Origin: UBA2386 sp046306335
GTDB taxonomy: Bacteria > Planctomycetota > UBA1135 > UBA2386
DNA: 14,954 nucleotides
NCBI GenBank assembly: GCA_046306335.1
Contig: JBKDXM010000021.1
Location: forward strand, 1 to 14,954
Reading direction: 5' to 3'
Shown: piece by piece, positions 13,298 through 14,954 of the stretch
How positions within the stretch are numbered: the stretch's first letter is position 1
How the letters are laid out: each line of letters begins with the position of its first letter
Position numbers and translations under genes: made by a program
The notes under the pieces: model-generated
Told to the model about the DNA's origin: nothing
Database searches by the model: none
Seen by the model: the letters and a program-made list of their open reading frames with translations, nothing else

Positions 13298-14194
13298 ATG
13301 AACACCGTCAACGATCCCCGTCCCGCGTCCGACGTCCGCCTCGGCCTGCCCAAGGGCCGCATGGAGGCCGGCGTGCGCAGCCTGCTCGCCGCCGCCGGCG
13401 TGCAGGTCGCCGCCGACGCGCGCGCCTACCGTCCCGCCGTGTCCTTGCCCGGCTTCGGAGCCAAGCTGCTCAAGCCGCAGAACCTCGTCGGCATGCTCGC
13501 CGCCGGCTCGCGCGACGTCGGCTTCGCCGGCGCCGACTGGGTCGCCGAGCTGGGCGCCGACGTCGTCGAACTGCTCGACACCGGCCTCGACCCGGTGCGG
13601 CTCGTCGTCGCCGCGCCCGGGCGACTGCTGCGCGCCGGCCACCTGCCGGAGCGACCGGACGGCCGGCCGCTGGTCGTCGTCAGCGAGTACGAGCGGCTGG
13701 CGCAACGCTGGATCGCCGCGAACGCGCCGGCGGCGGTCTTCGTGCGCGCGTACGGCGCGACCGAGGTGTTCCCGCCGGAGGACGCCGACGCCATCCTCGA
13801 CAACACCGCGACCGGGGCGACCCTCGCCGCCAACGGCCTCCAGGTCGTCGACGAGGTGATGCGTTCGACCACGCGCCTCTACGCGCACCCGCGCGCGCTC
13901 GACGACGCCGGCAAGCGCGCGCGCATCGAGGGTCTCGTGCTGTGCCTGCGCGCCGCCCTGGCCGCGCGCGCCCGCGCCATGCTCGACCTCAACGTCGGCG
14001 AGGCGGACCTGGCGCGCGTCGTCGCGGTGCTGCCGTGCATGCGCGAGCCGACGGTCGCCTCGTTGCACCGGGGCGCCGGCTACGCGGTGCGCGCGGCCGT
14101 GCCCCGCGCCGACCTCGCGCGCCTGCTGCCGTTGCTGAAGGCCGCCGGCGCGACCGACCTCGTCGTCACCCCTTGCGAGCAGATCGTGCCGTGA
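13298..14194 (+). CDS. hisG: ATP phosphoribosyltransferase, long form
   Basis: A 298-residue cytoplasmic enzyme that joins ATP and PRPP to give phosphoribosyl-ATP, the first and feedback-controlled step of histidine synthesis. Visible features are LGLPKGRM (residues 15-22), KPQNLVGMLAAGSRDVGFAG, and the PRPP-binding segment DAILDNTATGATLAANGL (from 164), followed by VVDEVMRSTTRLYAHP. Residues ~205-298 match the C-terminal ACT-like regulatory domain (LDLNVGEADLARVVAVLPCMREPTV ... LLPLLKAAGATDLVVTPCE). The enzyme should therefore be the self-sufficient long form that does not need HisZ and binds histidine as inhibitor. ATG 13298 is chosen because it directly precedes the family N-terminus; the in-frame GTG at 13259 lies too close to the attenuator stem. 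No Shine-Dalgarno sequence is visible. The stop overlaps the hisC start by 4 bases. Confidence 0.93.
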   Translation: MNTVNDPRPASDVRLGLPKGRMEAGVRSLLAAAGVQVAADARAYRPAVSLPGFGAKLLKPQNLVGMLAAGSRDVGFAGADWVAELGADVVELLDTGLDPVRLVVAAPGRLLRAGHLPERPDGRPLVVVSEYERLAQRWIAANAPAAVFVRAYGATEVFPPEDADAILDNTATGATLAANGLQVVDEVMRSTTRLYAHPRALDDAGKRARIEGLVLCLRAALAARARAMLDLNVGEADLARVVAVLPCMREPTVASLHRGAGYAVRAAVPRADLARLLPLLKAAGATDLVVTPCEQIVP

Positions 14195-14954
14195 ACCCGC
14201 CCGTTGCCTACGCGCCGCCGGCGTTCCCGGCGCCGATCTCGCTCGATCTCTCGCGCAACGAGGGGCGGCCGCCGCGCGGCCTGCCCGACGCCTGCGCGCT
14301 CGACGCGCGCGAGCTGTCGCGCTACCCGGCCGTCGACGAGTTGCGGGCGGCGCTGGCCGCGCGCCACGACGTCGGCGTCGATCGCGTGCTCGTCACCAAC
14401 GGCGCCGACGACGCGCTGCTGCGCCTGTGCCTGTGGGCGTTGCGCGGCGGCGGCGCGGCCATGCTGCCCGTCCCGACGTTCGAGATGATCGAGCGCTACG
14501 TCGCGATCGCCGGCGGTACGGCGATCGAAGTGGACTGGCCCGAGGGTCCGTTCCCGACCGCGGCGCTGCGCGCGCGCGCGCGGCCGGACGTGCGTCTCGT
14601 GTTCGTCGTCTCGCCCAACAACCCGACCGGCGCCACGGCGTCCGCGGCGGACCTCGAGGAGCTCGCGCGCGCGCTGCCCGACGCGACCATCGTGCTCGAC
14701 GCGGCGTACGCGGAGTTCGCCGACGTCGACCTCACCGGGTTCGCGCTGCGCCGCCCGCAGTTCGTCGTCGTGCGCACGCTGTCGAAGGCCTGGGGCCTCG
14801 CCGGGCTGCGCGTCGGCTACGCGGTTGGCGCACTGCCGTTGGTCGCGGCGATCGAACGCACGCGCGGGCCGTTCCAGACCGGTGGCCTGGTCGCGGCTGC
14901 GGCCGCGGCGGCCGTCGCCACCGACGACGCCTGGCTCGCGGCGCACGTCGACGG
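14191..14954 (+). CDS. hisC: Histidinol-phosphate aminotransferase, 3' end outside window
   Basis: The frame is open from GTG 14191 to the window end (254 full codons; the family is about 350 residues). The start overlaps the hisG stop as GTGA, so the two are probably translationally coupled. HisC is a PLP enzyme that moves an amino group from glutamate to imidazole-acetol phosphate. Visible class I/II aminotransferase features are SRYPAVDELR, TNGADDALL, SPNNPTG (141-147), DAAYAEF with Asp170 and Tyr173, and RTLSKAWGLAGLRVGY, in which Lys199 is the PLP Schiff-base residue. The N-terminal NENP-type motif of the family is reduced to SRNEGRPP. There is no alternative ATG before 14461, so GTG is the best start. 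hisG directly followed by hisC differs from the enterobacterial hisGDCB order; hisD must lie elsewhere. Confidence 0.9.
   Translation, partial: MNPPVAYAPPAFPAPISLDLSRNEGRPPRGLPDACALDARELSRYPAVDELRAALAARHDVGVDRVLVTNGADDALLRLCLWALRGGGAAMLPVPTFEMIERYVAIAGGTAIEVDWPEGPFPTAALRARARPDVRLVFVVSPNNPTGATASAADLEELARALPDATIVLDAAYAEFADVDLTGFALRRPQFVVVRTLSKAWGLAGLRVGYAVGALPLVAAIERTRGPFQTGGLVAAAAAAAVATDDAWLAAHVD

Noticed and set aside
1..14954. tRNA, rRNA, CRISPR array, insertion sequence or phage genes
   Set aside because: I looked for cloverleaf ends, spaced direct repeats, transposase motifs and terminal inverted repeats and saw none. The intergenic gaps are all under 230 bases and are explained by hairpins, promoters or the his leader.

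Overview
This is a very GC-rich (roughly 70% or more), compactly arranged stretch of bacterial chromosome. Every gene I can support is on the + strand. The first gene encodes a secreted PKD protein that ends in a domain I associate with secreted proteins of marine Planctomycetes (a 'GxGC ... LPLDL ... PGCPL ... G.K.YNQA.VLD' pattern). Together with the many signal peptides, the gluzincin-like secreted proteins and the spermidine-synthase-like membrane protein, this suggests a planctomycete or a related lineage. That is an inference from protein style; there is no rRNA gene here to confirm it.

Layout: (1) 1-2025, 3' part of a secreted PKD-repeat protein, followed by a strong GC-rich hairpin. 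(2) 2199-4733, a secreted multidomain protein with an N-terminal TPR-like region, a middle region resembling a metallopeptidase that has lost its zinc site, a CAP/SCP domain and a C-terminal Ig-like domain. (3) 4862-5782, class I (DhnA/FbaB-type) fructose-bisphosphate aldolase. (4) 5872-7170, secreted C45/acyl-CoA:6-APA acyltransferase-like Ntn-hydrolase. (5) 7277-9724, large membrane protein with an internal spermidine-synthase/methyltransferase-like Rossmann domain. (6) 9756-11357 and 11438-13069, tandem paralogous secreted HExxH metallopeptidase-like proteins. (7) 13084-14954, the start of a histidine biosynthesis operon: promoter, a 27-codon His-rich leader peptide, an attenuator-type terminator, long-form hisG, and hisC overlapping it by 4 bases and running off the window.

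The most interesting region is 13084-13255. A near-consensus promoter is followed at once by a short open frame with five His codons in eight. Downstream is a perfect 12-bp terminator stem. A segment inside the leader frame imitates the 3' arm of that terminator and can pair with its 5' arm, and a third hairpin involving the His codons competes for the same segment. This is the full logic of a ribosome-mediated his attenuator. I do not know of one described in this kind of organism.

A second theme is transcription and translation start architecture. Six of the seven complete or 5'-complete transcription units carry a TANNNT hexamer close to the start codon, four of them only 7-9 bases upstream, and none of the starts has a recognisable Shine-Dalgarno sequence. 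This suggests leaderless or nearly leaderless mRNAs. The genes before the his operon look like separate short units with no obvious common pathway.
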